DNA of 64,000 bases from DTU024 sp964518875 (GTDB taxonomy: Bacteria; Bacillota; Clostridia; Christensenellales; Aristaeellaceae): the NCBI GenBank assembly GCA_964518875.1, contig CAZFHI010000002.1:1-64000 (forward strand), read 5' to 3'. The notes under the pieces were generated by a model, which worked only from the letters and a program-made list of their open reading frames with translations, was not told the origin of the DNA and ran no database searches. Below are positions 44,623-53,045 of the stretch, piece after piece; the first letter of the stretch is position 1, and each line of letters starts with the position of its first letter. The position numbers and the translations under genes were made by a program.

Positions 44623-45641
44623 ACCGGCAGCTCCTCTGCGTCACTTTCATAGCTCATGACGTCTCTTTTATTTATACCTATTAAAACCTGCTCGCCTATG
44701 TCCAAAAGATTCAGTCCGTCGTTTTTTTCGACGGCTTTAACTGTGGAATCGCCCGTTTGAATAGTGTACTTTATGTAAAGACCGTAATATTCCCTTGACT
44801 TTACAACGCCCTTTAGCTGCAATTCATCGTCGTTTTTTATCGCAGGGTTTATGCGCAGCCTTTCAAGGCGTACATAGTGATGCATATTGGGATTAAGCCC
44901 CATATCGTCTATTATATGCCCGTTTAATTCGTTTATGTCGCCTATAAAGTTGCATACAAAGCGCGAAGCGGAATGGTTGTAGATTTCATTGGGCGTGCCT
45001 ATCTGTTCAATGCGCCCTTTGTTAAAAACAGCAATTCTGTCCGACAATGTCAGCGCTTCTTCCTGGTCGTGCGTTACATAAATAGTAGTTATGCCAAAAT
45101 CTTTCTGCATTTTTTTAAGCTCGTTGCGCAGCTGCACGCGAAGCTTAGCGTCCAAATTCGACAAAGGCTCGTCCATGCATATAATGCCGGGCTCCGTAAC
45201 CAAAGCCCTCGCTATTGCGACACGCTGCTGCTGCCCGCCAGAAAGCTGGCCCACCGCCCTGTCGAGCAGTTTGCTGTCTAAGTCCACCTTTTTAGCGATA
45301 GCTTCAACCTTTTCGTTTATTTCTGTTTTATTTAATTTTTGTATTTTAAGTCCGAAAGCTATATTGTTTCTGACCGTCATTGAAGGGAATAAAGCGTAGC
45401 TTTGAAAAATAATGCCTATGTTGCGCTTTTCAATGGGCGTATTTGTAATATCCACGCCGTTTACTTTTACAGTGCCTTCATAAGGCTCTATAAATCCTGT
45501 AATAGTGCGCAAAGTGGTGGTTTTGCCGCATCCTGAAGGGCCTAAAAACGTAAAGAACTCACCCTCTTTAACGTTTACGTTTATATTGTGCAAAGCAATA
45601 AAATCGTCAAATTTTACTACAATGTTTTCCAGCTCTATCAT
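44619..45641 (-). CDS. ABC importer ATPase (FbpC/PotA-like)
   Basis: The ATPase energises import of the substrate captured by the adjacent binding protein. Walker A is GPSGCGKTT near residue 34, the signature is LSGGQQQRVAIARAL, and Walker B ends in ICMDEPLSNLDAKLR. A C-terminal TOBE-like regulatory domain occupies about residues 240-340. The length of 340 is normal for the Fe3+/polyamine/sulfate group. It follows the binding-protein gene after an 81-nt gap containing a hairpin, and overlaps the permease gene. Confidence 0.94.
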   Translation of the reverse strand: MIELENIVVKFDDFIALHNINVNVKEGEFFTFLGPSGCGKTTTLRTITGFIEPYEGTVKVNGVDITNTPIEKRNIGIIFQSYALFPSMTVRNNIAFGLKIQKLNKTEINEKVEAIAKKVDLDSKLLDRAVGQLSGGQQQRVAIARALVTEPGIICMDEPLSNLDAKLRVQLRNELKKMQKDFGITTIYVTHDQEEALTLSDRIAVFNKGRIEQIGTPNEIYNHSASRFVCNFIGDINELNGHIIDDMGLNPNMHHYVRLERLRINPAIKNDDELQLKGVVKSREYYGLYIKYTIQTGDSTVKAVEKNDGLNLLDIGEQVLIGINKRDVMSYESDAEELPV

Positions 45642-45672
45642 AAGATTATCCCCTTATTGTTTACGCATTAAA

Positions 45673-45703
45673 GGTGGCAGCTCCTTTAAAACGGAGCCGC
45701 CAC
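45673..45703 (-). terminator. Intergenic hairpin between binding-protein and ATPase genes, likely partial terminator
   Basis: GGTGGCAGCTCC and GGAGCCGCCACC pair over 12 positions with one mismatch, around a TTTAAAAC loop. On the minus strand only TTT follows the stem, so readthrough is expected. It probably raises the amount of binding protein relative to the transporter. Confidence 0.6.
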
Positions 45704-45722
45704 CCCAAAAATTTTTAACTGT

Positions 45723-46928
45723 TTAATTTGCAGGCGCTTGTGTCAAGACCGCCCAGTCGAGGTTATCCCAATCCGGCTCCGCAGGTTCTGCAGTGGAGTC
45801 CGCCCAGTAGAAGCCTAAGTTTGTCATAATGTTCGTCCACTGGGTTATGTGCTCGCCAACATACTCGGCGTATGTAAGATCTGTGCCTTCAACCTTGTTG
45901 AGCGAGCAGTTTGGCAAAGTATAAATTAAAGGCGTTTTGTCGTATATTTCTTCAACAGCCGCTTTATTGCACGGGTAAGAGTCAAACTCATCCGCCCATG
46001 CCGCCTGTGTTTTGGAAGAACCGAACCATTCCGCAAAGGCGGTAACGGCTTCTGTTTCTTCGGCGCTGCGCCCCTCGCGATCCAGCACGCCTAAATATTC
46101 CGCTATATAGTACGTTCCGTCATCAATATCGACAAGCGCCCAGTTTTCAGGCTCAATCGTTCCCTTTAATGGGTTGTCGGAAGAATCCGCCGCGGCGTCT
46201 ATATTGCCGTAAAGTGAAGATGAGTAGAACGTTGAAAGCTGCACATCGCCCCTGTTAAGAGGATCAAAGCCGTATTTGTCGCCTGTGAAAAAGCCGTCGC
46301 GGCAATACTGCCACAAAGCTTTCCAGCCTTCTACGCTTATGCCGCCCGCAGGTGAATCAGGCTCTGTAAACGCATACAGCATTGCGTTATTTATATTGGT
46401 GTTTGTAGTGCCGCCAACCTTGCCCTGGCGGTACCACTTCAATCCGCTGTTGATTATATCTGCCCAATGTTTAAAATGAAGTTCCTTGCCGTTTGTGCCG
46501 AGTTCATCGGTGCGGTAAAGCATAAGTATGTTTTGCACTACAAGGCCGTAAGCCTTGCCGTCATACTTATAGTCGCCCACTTCGTCGGCCCAGGCAGGGG
46601 TCCAGTCCATTACCTTAAGGTTTTCATAAGTGCCGTTTACAAGCTGGGACCAGCGTATTTCGTTTAAGCCGAATATTATGTCGCCGTCTTTATTTTCATT
46701 TGCAGCCTGTATAACGGTCGTGTCGCCCGAAAGTACGGAGTTATCGTCCATTGAAATGGTAAAGCCCGCTTCCTTCGCGGCGTTTTGCAGCCATGTGGCG
46801 CGCTCTGTTGAGTTGGAGTTTGAATAGATGCGTATAGTGTAGCCCGAATAATCCTTATTTTCAGCGAAAACAAATGACGCTGAAAGTATCATCGTCAGGG
46901 CCAACAGAAGCGATAGTGATTTTTTCAT
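45723..46928 (-). CDS. Extracellular solute-binding protein of ABC importer (Fe3+-type family)
   Basis: A signal peptide, MKKSLSLLLALTMILSASFVFA, is followed by a type II periplasmic-binding fold of about 380 residues resembling the FbpA / extracellular solute-binding family 1. The C-terminal part (SSKTQAAWADEFDSYPCNKAA) resembles the region after the hinge in that family. There is no lipobox cysteine, unusual for a monoderm binding protein. It is the first gene of the operon, with a strong promoter 46 nt upstream. Candidate ligands are Fe3+ complexes, phosphonates, thiamine or polyamines. Confidence 0.85.
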   Translation of the reverse strand: MKKSLSLLLALTMILSASFVFAENKDYSGYTIRIYSNSNSTERATWLQNAAKEAGFTISMDDNSVLSGDTTVIQAANENKDGDIIFGLNEIRWSQLVNGTYENLKVMDWTPAWADEVGDYKYDGKAYGLVVQNILMLYRTDELGTNGKELHFKHWADIINSGLKWYRQGKVGGTTNTNINNAMLYAFTEPDSPAGGISVEGWKALWQYCRDGFFTGDKYGFDPLNRGDVQLSTFYSSSLYGNIDAAADSSDNPLKGTIEPENWALVDIDDGTYYIAEYLGVLDREGRSAEETEAVTAFAEWFGSSKTQAAWADEFDSYPCNKAAVEEIYDKTPLIYTLPNCSLNKVEGTDLTYAEYVGEHITQWTNIMTNLGFYWADSTAEPAEPDWDNLDWAVLTQAPAN

Positions 46929-46973
46929 GTAAATCCCCCTTAAATTTTTGGCTTTCCGCCTTTGTATGTTCGC

Positions 46974-47002
46974 ATTATAATAAAAAAAATCCCTAATGTA
47001 AA
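46974..47002 (-). promoter_or_regulatory. Promoter of the binding-protein operon
   Basis: On the minus strand TTTACA (46997-47002) and TATAAT (46974-46979) are 17 nt apart, with a leader of about 39 nt to the ATG at 46928. Confidence 0.75.
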
Positions 47003-47552
47003 GAGAGCAGGTACAAATTATATAATTCTTTATAAATAAATAAAATATTTTAATTAGGATTTAAATTTAAGCAATAAAAACTCCATTCCGGAATATGACA
47101 GAGCGCCGCAGAGTGTCGGCAAAGTGTCTAAAGGCGCTTTGTCAAGCGGCATTTTCGAATGGTCGCTTACACTTCCGTACAAACTAAAATGAGAAGAATG
47201 ACGTGCTCAGCAATGCCCCGCGACCGCTGCACGTATCGGCGGTTGCGGTTATACTAATGGTGCTTTTTCCCCTTGATTCCCCATTAACGTTACTTTGTCT
47301 AAAGAATGAGACACCCCGCCCTGCGGGGCCGCCTTTTCCCTCATCTCCATAGCTGCATTTGCAAAGGCGTTTACGGCGCTCTCAACTTCTTATAAACTCA
47401 TTTTATTATTTCTTACGTATGATAATAAATAATTTCTAAATTTACACCGTAAAGATATTTTTTTGAATTAAAGTCAATCTTTTTAAAACACGCTTTTTAT
47501 AATGCCCCAACATACGGTTTACATCACTTTTACTGTTAAAGCGCGGCGGCGT
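47003..47552. other. Non-genic block with unlike composition, candidate repeat element or RNA
   Basis: Between AT-rich flanks, 47090-47400 is much richer in G and C. It contains a perfect hairpin, CCCCGC-CCT-GCGGGG, near 47311-47325. Only very short frames exist. One on the plus strand at 47095-47187 has 30 codons. One on the minus strand at 47249-47350 has 33 codons and reads MEMREKAAPQGGVSHSLDKV onward; the open frame extends upstream to a stop at 47390-47392. Neither has a ribosome binding site. It could be a remnant of a gene, a dispersed repeat or a structured RNA. Confidence 0.5.
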
Positions 47553-47581
47553 TGTAAGAGTAAAAAAAATAGGCTATACTG
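47553..47581 (+). promoter_or_regulatory. Promoter of xpt
   Basis: TTGTAA (47553-47558) and TATACT (47576-47581) are 17 nt apart. Transcription would begin near 47588, leaving about 18 nt before the ATG, so this transcript has no room for a purine riboswitch. Confidence 0.7.
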
Positions 47582-47605
47582 AAAAAGATTTTTGGAGGTG
47601 AGTAA

Positions 47606-48181
47606 ATGAAAGAATTAGATCAGGCGGTATTGCGTTTCGGCAAAGTACCGGGCGACGGAATATTAAAAGTAGATATGTTTTTAAACCACCGGCTGGACAC
47701 CGGGCTGCTCATAAAAATGGGCAGGGAAATAGCTTCTCATTTTAATAACAAAGCGCCGGAACTTATATTGACGGTAGAATCTTCCGGCATCGCGCTGGCT
47801 CTTACTACCGCGATAGCTTTAAACAACATTCCTGTTGTGTTTGCAAAAAAACGCTCCGCATTAAACCAGGGGCTTAACCGCTACACAGCGCACGTTCACA
47901 GCTTTACAAAAAACACAGATTACAAGATGTCTGTTGAAACAACTTATCTGCCTGAAAATTCCTCCGTCTTAATAGTAGACGACTTTTTGGCAAGCGGCGA
48001 AGCCATAAAAGGTATGCTTAGCTTGATAAAACAGGCGGGGTGCTCTTGTGTGGGCGCCGCTGTAGCGATAGAAAAATCCTTCCAGCCCGGAGGAAATTAT
48101 CTGCGCTCCAGAGGCATAGATTTATTAAGCCTTTGCAGAATAAAGAGCCTTGATGACCGCAAAGTAGAGCTGTGCGATTAA
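47606..48181 (+). CDS. xpt: Xanthine phosphoribosyltransferase
   Basis: Xpt converts xanthine and PRPP to XMP in purine salvage. The 191 residues align throughout with the Bacillus-type enzyme: GILKVDMFLNHRLDTGLL near residue 18, TVESSGIALA near 54, FAKKRSALNQ, and the PRPP-binding loop VLIVDDFLASGEA near residue 120. GGAGGTGAG lies 5-10 nt upstream of the ATG. It precedes a nucleoside ABC importer operon on the same strand, and the two fit a single salvage route. Confidence 0.96.
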   Translation: MKELDQAVLRFGKVPGDGILKVDMFLNHRLDTGLLIKMGREIASHFNNKAPELILTVESSGIALALTTAIALNNIPVVFAKKRSALNQGLNRYTAHVHSFTKNTDYKMSVETTYLPENSSVLIVDDFLASGEAIKGMLSLIKQAGCSCVGAAVAIEKSFQPGGNYLRSRGIDLLSLCRIKSLDDRKVELCD

Positions 48182-48184
48182 AAT

Positions 48185-48236
48185 ACGAACTTTTAATATC
48201 AATTTACGCCTATAAGTTCGTGTTTTAAGCGTTTTT
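48185..48236 (+). terminator. Probable terminator of xpt
   Basis: ACGAACTT (48185-48192) pairs with AAGTTCGT (48214-48221) around a 21-nt loop, followed by GTTTTAAGCGTTTTT. The loop is longer than usual, so efficiency is uncertain. Confidence 0.5.
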
Positions 48237-48250
48237 CTGTTGTTTTGCCC

Positions 48251-48279
48251 TTGCATTATTCATATTTTTCTGTTATGCT
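48251..48279 (+). promoter_or_regulatory. Promoter of the nucleoside importer operon
   Basis: TTGCAT (48251-48256) and TATGCT (48274-48279) are 17 nt apart, with a predicted leader of about 55 nt before the ATG at 48341. Confidence 0.55.
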
Positions 48280-48340
48280 TGCACCATCCTTTTTCAAAGA
48301 GGAAATTATCCGGCTGATGCCGCAATATTGGAGGGTATAA

Positions 48341-49438
48341 ATGTTTAAAAAGGCACTTTCTATTGTTCTTGGTCTTGTTATTATGCTTGGCTTAGTACCT
48401 GCTTTTGCAGAGTTCGGCCCTGTCGCTAAAGACGAAGTAAAGGTCGGCGTAGTATGCATAGGCCCCAGCGACGACGGGTTCACGGGCGCGCACTACAACG
48501 GTATAGAGCTTATGAAAAAAAATCTCGGTCTTTCTGACGACCAGGTTCTCTACAAGTTCAACGTGGCGGAAAACTCCGAATGCGAAGTCGCCATGCGCGA
48601 ACTTGTCGACAAGGGCTGCAACATTATATTTGCAAACAGCTACAACTATATGAACTATATGGAAGAGCTTGCCGAAGAGTATCCTGAAGTTATATTTTCC
48701 CACTGCTCAGGATATAAAAACAACGGCGTAAACTTTAACAACTACTTTGGCAGAATCTATCAGGCAAGATACCTTGCAGGTATAGCGGCCGGCCTTAAAA
48801 CAACAAGCAACAAAATAGGTTACGTTGCCGCATGGCCGGACAACGCAGAAGTAAACGGCGGCATAAACGCTTTTGCATTAGGCATTCAGTCCGTAAACCC
48901 CGACGCAGTAGTATATGTGAAGTTCATTAACAGCTGGGGCGACCCCACGCTTGAAAAGCAGACGGCGTCTGCGCTTATAGCCCTTGGATGCGACGTTATA
49001 GGTCAGCACGTTGACAGCGCCATGGCTCAGGTAGCGGCGCAGGAAGCCCAGGTGTTCGGCTGCGGCTACAACACAGACATGACCCCCATGGCTCCCGACG
49101 CGCACCTTACGGCTCCCATATGGCACTGGGGCAGCGTATACACCGCTGAAGTAAAAGACGTTATCGAAGGCACATGGGAACCCGTAAACTATTTCTACGG
49201 TTTAAAGGAAGACATGGTCGATATTTCTCCACTTTCCAAAAACGTTGCAGAAGGCACAGCTGAAAAAATAGAAGAAGCCCGCAACAAAATAGTTTCCGGC
49301 GAATGGGACGTTTTCACAGGCCCCATATATAACCAAAACGGCGAAGAAGTAGTAAAAGAAGGCGAAGTGCTTTCCGACGCCGATATAACAGGCTCGTTCA
49401 TGGCGGATCTCTTAATTAAAGGCGTAGAAGTAAAATAA
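48341..49438 (+). CDS. BMP-family nucleoside-binding protein of ABC importer
   Basis: The protein has a signal peptide, MFKKALSIVLGLVIMLGLVPAFA, and a basic membrane protein (BMP/PnrA-like) sugar-binding fold. It shows KVGVVCIGPSDDGFTGAHYNG at the mature start and NYFGRIYQARYLAGIAAGL near residue 133, followed by NKIGYVAAWP and VNGGINAFALGIQSVNP. The family binds purine or other nucleosides. No lipobox cysteine is present. The gene is followed by a strong hairpin and then by the ATPase and permease genes of the same importer. Confidence 0.92.
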   Translation: MFKKALSIVLGLVIMLGLVPAFAEFGPVAKDEVKVGVVCIGPSDDGFTGAHYNGIELMKKNLGLSDDQVLYKFNVAENSECEVAMRELVDKGCNIIFANSYNYMNYMEELAEEYPEVIFSHCSGYKNNGVNFNNYFGRIYQARYLAGIAAGLKTTSNKIGYVAAWPDNAEVNGGINAFALGIQSVNPDAVVYVKFINSWGDPTLEKQTASALIALGCDVIGQHVDSAMAQVAAQEAQVFGCGYNTDMTPMAPDAHLTAPIWHWGSVYTAEVKDVIEGTWEPVNYFYGLKEDMVDISPLSKNVAEGTAEKIEEARNKIVSGEWDVFTGPIYNQNGEEVVKEGEVLSDADITGSFMADLLIKGVEVK

Positions 49439-49451
49439 AATCTTTTTTTTC

Positions 49452-49482
49452 CGGGCTGCTGCATATGCGGCAGCCCGTTTTT
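49452..49482 (+). terminator. Strong hairpin with T-run between binding-protein and ATPase genes
   Basis: CGGGCTGCTGC, loop ATAT, GCGGCAGCCCG forms an 11-bp stem with one G-T pair, followed by TTTTT. It has the full form of an intrinsic terminator but lies inside the importer operon, so partial termination favouring the binding protein is likely. Confidence 0.75.
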
Positions 49483-49496
49483 ATCAAGGAGAATTC

Positions 49497-51008
49497 ATGC
49501 AGCAAACACCCCCTAAAATAAAACTTAATAACCTTACTAAGACTTTCGGCCAGGTTAAAGCAAACGACAATATCAGTCTGGAGCTTTATTCCGGCGAAAT
49601 TTTGGCGCTTTTGGGAGAAAACGGCTCCGGCAAAACGACGCTTATGAATATGCTTTCCGGCATATACAAGCCTGACGGAGGGAGCATAAGCATAGACGGC
49701 AAAACAGTAAATATTTCTTCCCCTAAAGACGCCATAAACTTAGGCATAGGCATGGTTCACCAGCACTTTAAGCTGGTGGAGGTTTTTTCCGCGCGTGAAA
49801 ACATAATAATAGGAGAGCGCAGAAGGAAAAACAACGCGGACCTCGGCAGCCTTATTAAATCTTTAAACATAAAAATAGACCTTGACAAAAAAGTATATGA
49901 TATGTCCGTCAGCGAAAAGCAGAGCATAGAAATATTAAAGGTTTTGTACCGCGGCGCTGACGTGCTGGTGCTTGACGAGCCAACCGCCGTTTTAACGCCG
50001 CAGGAAATAGACACGCTGTTTGACACCATACGCGATATGAAAAAGCACGGCAAAGCGATAATAATAATAACGCACAAGCTTGACGAAGTGCTCGCCATAT
50101 CGGACAGGGTCGCAGTTATGCACAAAGGCAAAATCGTGGATACCGTTTTAACGAAAACGGCGGACCGCTTCAGCCTTGCGGAAATGATGGTGGGACGGCA
50201 GGTGGACCTTGACATTAAGCGAGCTAAAGTTCCGCGCGGCGAAGTAATACTTGACGTGCATGAACTGAGCGTAAAAGGCAAGGAAGGCAATTTAGAGCTA
50301 AACCACGTAAGCTTTACTCTGCACGGCGGGGAAATACTTGGCGTAGCGGGCATAGCGGGCTCCGGACAAAAAGCTCTTTGCGAAGCCATAGCAGGGCTTC
50401 AGCCAATTTCCGGCGGCAGCATACTTTTAGACGAAAAGCGCATAGACGGCAAAACGCCGCGCGAAATAATACAGCTTGGCGTTTCCATGGCTTACATACC
50501 GGAAGACCGCCTGGGCATGGGGCTTGTCGGCAGCATGAACATACCTGATAATTTGATGCTAAAAACCTATAAAGACCAGAAAGGGATGCTGCTCGACAGG
50601 AGCAGCGCAAAAAAAGAAGCGGAACAGCTCGTTAAACAGCTTTCCATATCTACGCCGAGCTTAAACACGCCCGTGTCAAAGCTTTCCGGCGGCAACGTGC
50701 AAAAAGTTCTGCTCGGCCGGGAAATAAACCTGTCCCCGCGCGTTTTAATAACCGCGTACCCTGTAAGGGGCCTTGACATAGGCGCCAGCATGACTATATA
50801 CGATATGCTTAACGAGCAAAAGAAAAAAGGCGTAGCCATACTTTTTGTAGGCGAAGACCTTGACGTGCTGCTCGCGCTTTGCGACAGGATAATTGTTCTG
50901 TCTTCCGGTAAAGTAAGCGCTATTGTGGAAAGCAAGTTCGCCACAAAAGCGCTGCTCGGCATGAAAATGGTAGGCTTGACTACCGACAAGGAGGATGAAT
51001 ATGTCTAA
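49497..51008 (+). CDS. Nucleoside ABC importer ATPase with two nucleotide-binding domains
   Basis: This RbsA/NupA-type protein of 503 residues has two ATPase domains. The first has Walker A GENGSGKTT near residue 41, a weak signature (MSVSEKQSIEILK) and Walker B VLDEPTAVLTP. The second has a degenerate Walker A (GIAGSGQKALCE) near residue 285, a full LSGGNVQKVLLGREI signature, and ITAYPVRGLD where the catalytic Glu is replaced. Such asymmetry is normal for the family. AAGGAG precedes the ATG by 6 nt. It overlaps the first permease gene by 8 nt. Confidence 0.94.
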   Translation: MQQTPPKIKLNNLTKTFGQVKANDNISLELYSGEILALLGENGSGKTTLMNMLSGIYKPDGGSISIDGKTVNISSPKDAINLGIGMVHQHFKLVEVFSARENIIIGERRRKNNADLGSLIKSLNIKIDLDKKVYDMSVSEKQSIEILKVLYRGADVLVLDEPTAVLTPQEIDTLFDTIRDMKKHGKAIIIITHKLDEVLAISDRVAVMHKGKIVDTVLTKTADRFSLAEMMVGRQVDLDIKRAKVPRGEVILDVHELSVKGKEGNLELNHVSFTLHGGEILGVAGIAGSGQKALCEAIAGLQPISGGSILLDEKRIDGKTPREIIQLGVSMAYIPEDRLGMGLVGSMNIPDNLMLKTYKDQKGMLLDRSSAKKEAEQLVKQLSISTPSLNTPVSKLSGGNVQKVLLGREINLSPRVLITAYPVRGLDIGASMTIYDMLNEQKKKGVAILFVGEDLDVLLALCDRIIVLSSGKVSAIVESKFATKALLGMKMVGLTTDKEDEYV

Positions 51009-52083
51009 GCCTGTCCGCTTCCATATTTTGCAGCGCGGTGAAATAAGCAAAGCCAAAAGATACTCTATGCGCCTGCTTTCCATCGTTATAGCTCTTGCGG
51101 CAGGCGGTATCTTTCTTCTGGCGCTTGGCTATAATCCTTTTGAAATTTATTCTTCCATGCTGTCCGGCGCCTTAGGTTCTTCCGGAATGCAGAAAGAAAC
51201 AATTAAAATTATGATACCGCTTTGCCTTACGTCGCTTGGCGTAACTCTGGCATTTAAAATGCGTTTCTGGAACATAGGCGCTGAAGGGCAGATATGCGCG
51301 GGGGCGATTGCGGCAAGCTATTTTGCTTATTTCCACAGCGATCTTCCGCAGTGGCTTCTGCTTATCGTTATGGCGCTTGCGGCGATTATAGCGGGCGGCC
51401 TATGGGGTTTGCTTCCCGCGTATTTTAAAACGCGTTTCGGCACTAACGAAACGCTGTTTACACTTATGCTTAACTATATTATAGGCTTTTTTATAACCTA
51501 CCTGCGCGAAGGGCCGTGGAGAGCGCCTGAAGGCGGCTTTGCTGCGACGCCGAGGTTCCCGAAGCAGGCGAGGCTTCCCATGATTAATTTTCCAGGCGTT
51601 GGAAATATACATATAGGCTGGATAGTAATGTTTGCAATGGTTATATGGGTGGCTTTCTATCTGCGCTACACAAAGCATGGTTACGAGCTTACAATAGTAG
51701 GCGAAAACATAAACACGGCAAGGTACGCCGGCATGCCCGTAAAAAAAATAATACTGCGCACAATGTTTATTTCTGCTGGAATTTCCGGGCTTGTAGGCAT
51801 GATACAGGTCGCGGGTCCCGATAAACAGCTTACCGACGCCGTCGCGAACGGCAGAGGTTTCACCGCTGTTTCTATTTCATGGCTTGCAAGGCTTTCGCCA
51901 ATAGGAATTATGTTCGTGTCCTTCCTTTTTGCGGTGCTTGAAAAGGGCTGCAGCATGATGCAGACGGACTTTAATATACCAGCCTCCATGTCCGATATTT
52001 TGCAGGGCATAATACTATTTTGCGTGCTCGGCGGAGAGTTCTTCGTAAACTACAGCATAGGGCGCATAAAGGAGGAAGCGTAA
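51001..52083 (+). CDS. Nucleoside ABC importer permease 1
   Basis: This 360-residue membrane protein of the branched-chain amino acid/ribose permease superfamily has 8-10 helices. Diagnostic stretches are FRFWNIGAEGQICAG-like sequence (MRFWNIGAEGQICAGAIAAS near residue 83) and GENINTARYAGMPVKKI near 235. The ATG at 51001 is chosen over 50995 because AAGGAGG ends at 50994. It is translationally coupled to the ATPase and to the second permease, whose ATG shares a base with its TAA. Confidence 0.93.
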   Translation: MSKPVRFHILQRGEISKAKRYSMRLLSIVIALAAGGIFLLALGYNPFEIYSSMLSGALGSSGMQKETIKIMIPLCLTSLGVTLAFKMRFWNIGAEGQICAGAIAASYFAYFHSDLPQWLLLIVMALAAIIAGGLWGLLPAYFKTRFGTNETLFTLMLNYIIGFFITYLREGPWRAPEGGFAATPRFPKQARLPMINFPGVGNIHIGWIVMFAMVIWVAFYLRYTKHGYELTIVGENINTARYAGMPVKKIILRTMFISAGISGLVGMIQVAGPDKQLTDAVANGRGFTAVSISWLARLSPIGIMFVSFLFAVLEKGCSMMQTDFNIPASMSDILQGIILFCVLGGEFFVNYSIGRIKEEA

Positions 52084-53045
52084 TGGATTTTAATAACTTT
52101 ATTTCTTTCATATATGCCACAATACTTGCAGGCGTCCCTATTTTATACGGCACTTTGGGCGAAATAATAATAGAAAAAAGCGGCAATCTGAACTTAGGCG
52201 TTGAAGGCATGATGTACCTTGGAGCGATATCCGGCTTCCTTTCCGCATTCGCTTTCGGGAACGCTTTTATAGCGATAGCGGCGGGCTTTTTAGCGGGCCT
52301 TCTGGGCGCGCTTATATACGCTTTCTTAACCGTAAGCCTTAAAGCCAACCAGAACGTAACGGGCCTTACGCTTACAGTGTTCGGCACCGGCGTTGCGAAC
52401 TTTTTGGGAGAAAGAATGAAAATGAATTCCCCCGTTGGCTCCGTCGTTATAGATGAAGCCGTCCTTAAGCCGCTTTTGCCGCTTAACATGGGCGCTCTAA
52501 GCGAAATCCCAGTCGCTGGGCACCTTTTATTTAACCACAGCGTATTAACCTATCTGGCAGTAATATTCGCAATAGCGATGAGCCTTTACCTTAACCGCAC
52601 GCAGCTTGGGCTTAATCTTCGCGCGATAGGCGAGAACCCGTCCGCGGCAGACGCCGTAGGCATAGACGTAAACAAATATAAATACCTGCACATACTGTTT
52701 GGAGGAGGCCTGTGCGGCATAGGCGGCGTATACGTATCCCTTGTTACGTGCGTTGGCAACTGGCAGCCTAACATAATAGGCGGGCAGGGTTGGATAGCCG
52801 TGGCGCTTGTTATATTCGCGTCCTGGAAACCAATAAGAGCTATTTTTGGAAGCTTTGTATTTGGAGCGCTAAGCATGTTAAGGCTTTATATACCTAAAGA
52901 CGTAGTGGATATACCGGGCTCTATATTCAGTATGCTGCCGTTTGTAGTAACGTGCCTGGTGCTGCTTATATCCAGCATAAAAATGAAAAGGGAGAACCAG
53001 CAGCCTGCCGCCTGCGGGGTGAATTATTTCCGTGAAGAACGATAA
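52083..53045 (+). CDS. Nucleoside ABC importer permease 2
   Basis: The second permease of the heterodimer has 320 residues and 8-9 helices. SGNLNLGVEGMMYLGAISGF near residue 35 matches the NLG(x)EG motif of this superfamily, and GENPSAADAVGIDVNKYK near 185 corresponds to the ATPase-contact loop. GGAGGAAG lies just before ATG 52083; a longer frame from 52020 is not supported. It overlaps the kinase-like gene by 14 nt. Confidence 0.93.
   Translation: MDFNNFISFIYATILAGVPILYGTLGEIIIEKSGNLNLGVEGMMYLGAISGFLSAFAFGNAFIAIAAGFLAGLLGALIYAFLTVSLKANQNVTGLTLTVFGTGVANFLGERMKMNSPVGSVVIDEAVLKPLLPLNMGALSEIPVAGHLLFNHSVLTYLAVIFAIAMSLYLNRTQLGLNLRAIGENPSAADAVGIDVNKYKYLHILFGGGLCGIGGVYVSLVTCVGNWQPNIIGGQGWIAVALVIFASWKPIRAIFGSFVFGALSMLRLYIPKDVVDIPGSIFSMLPFVVTCLVLLISSIKMKRENQQPAACGVNYFREER

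Noticed and set aside
47395..47460. Purine-riboswitch-like words (CTCAT, TTTCTA, CACCGTAAA) upstream of xpt
   Set aside because: The stems P1 and P3 do not form, the GACTA ligand-contact segment is missing, and the xpt promoter at 47553-47581 lies downstream of it.
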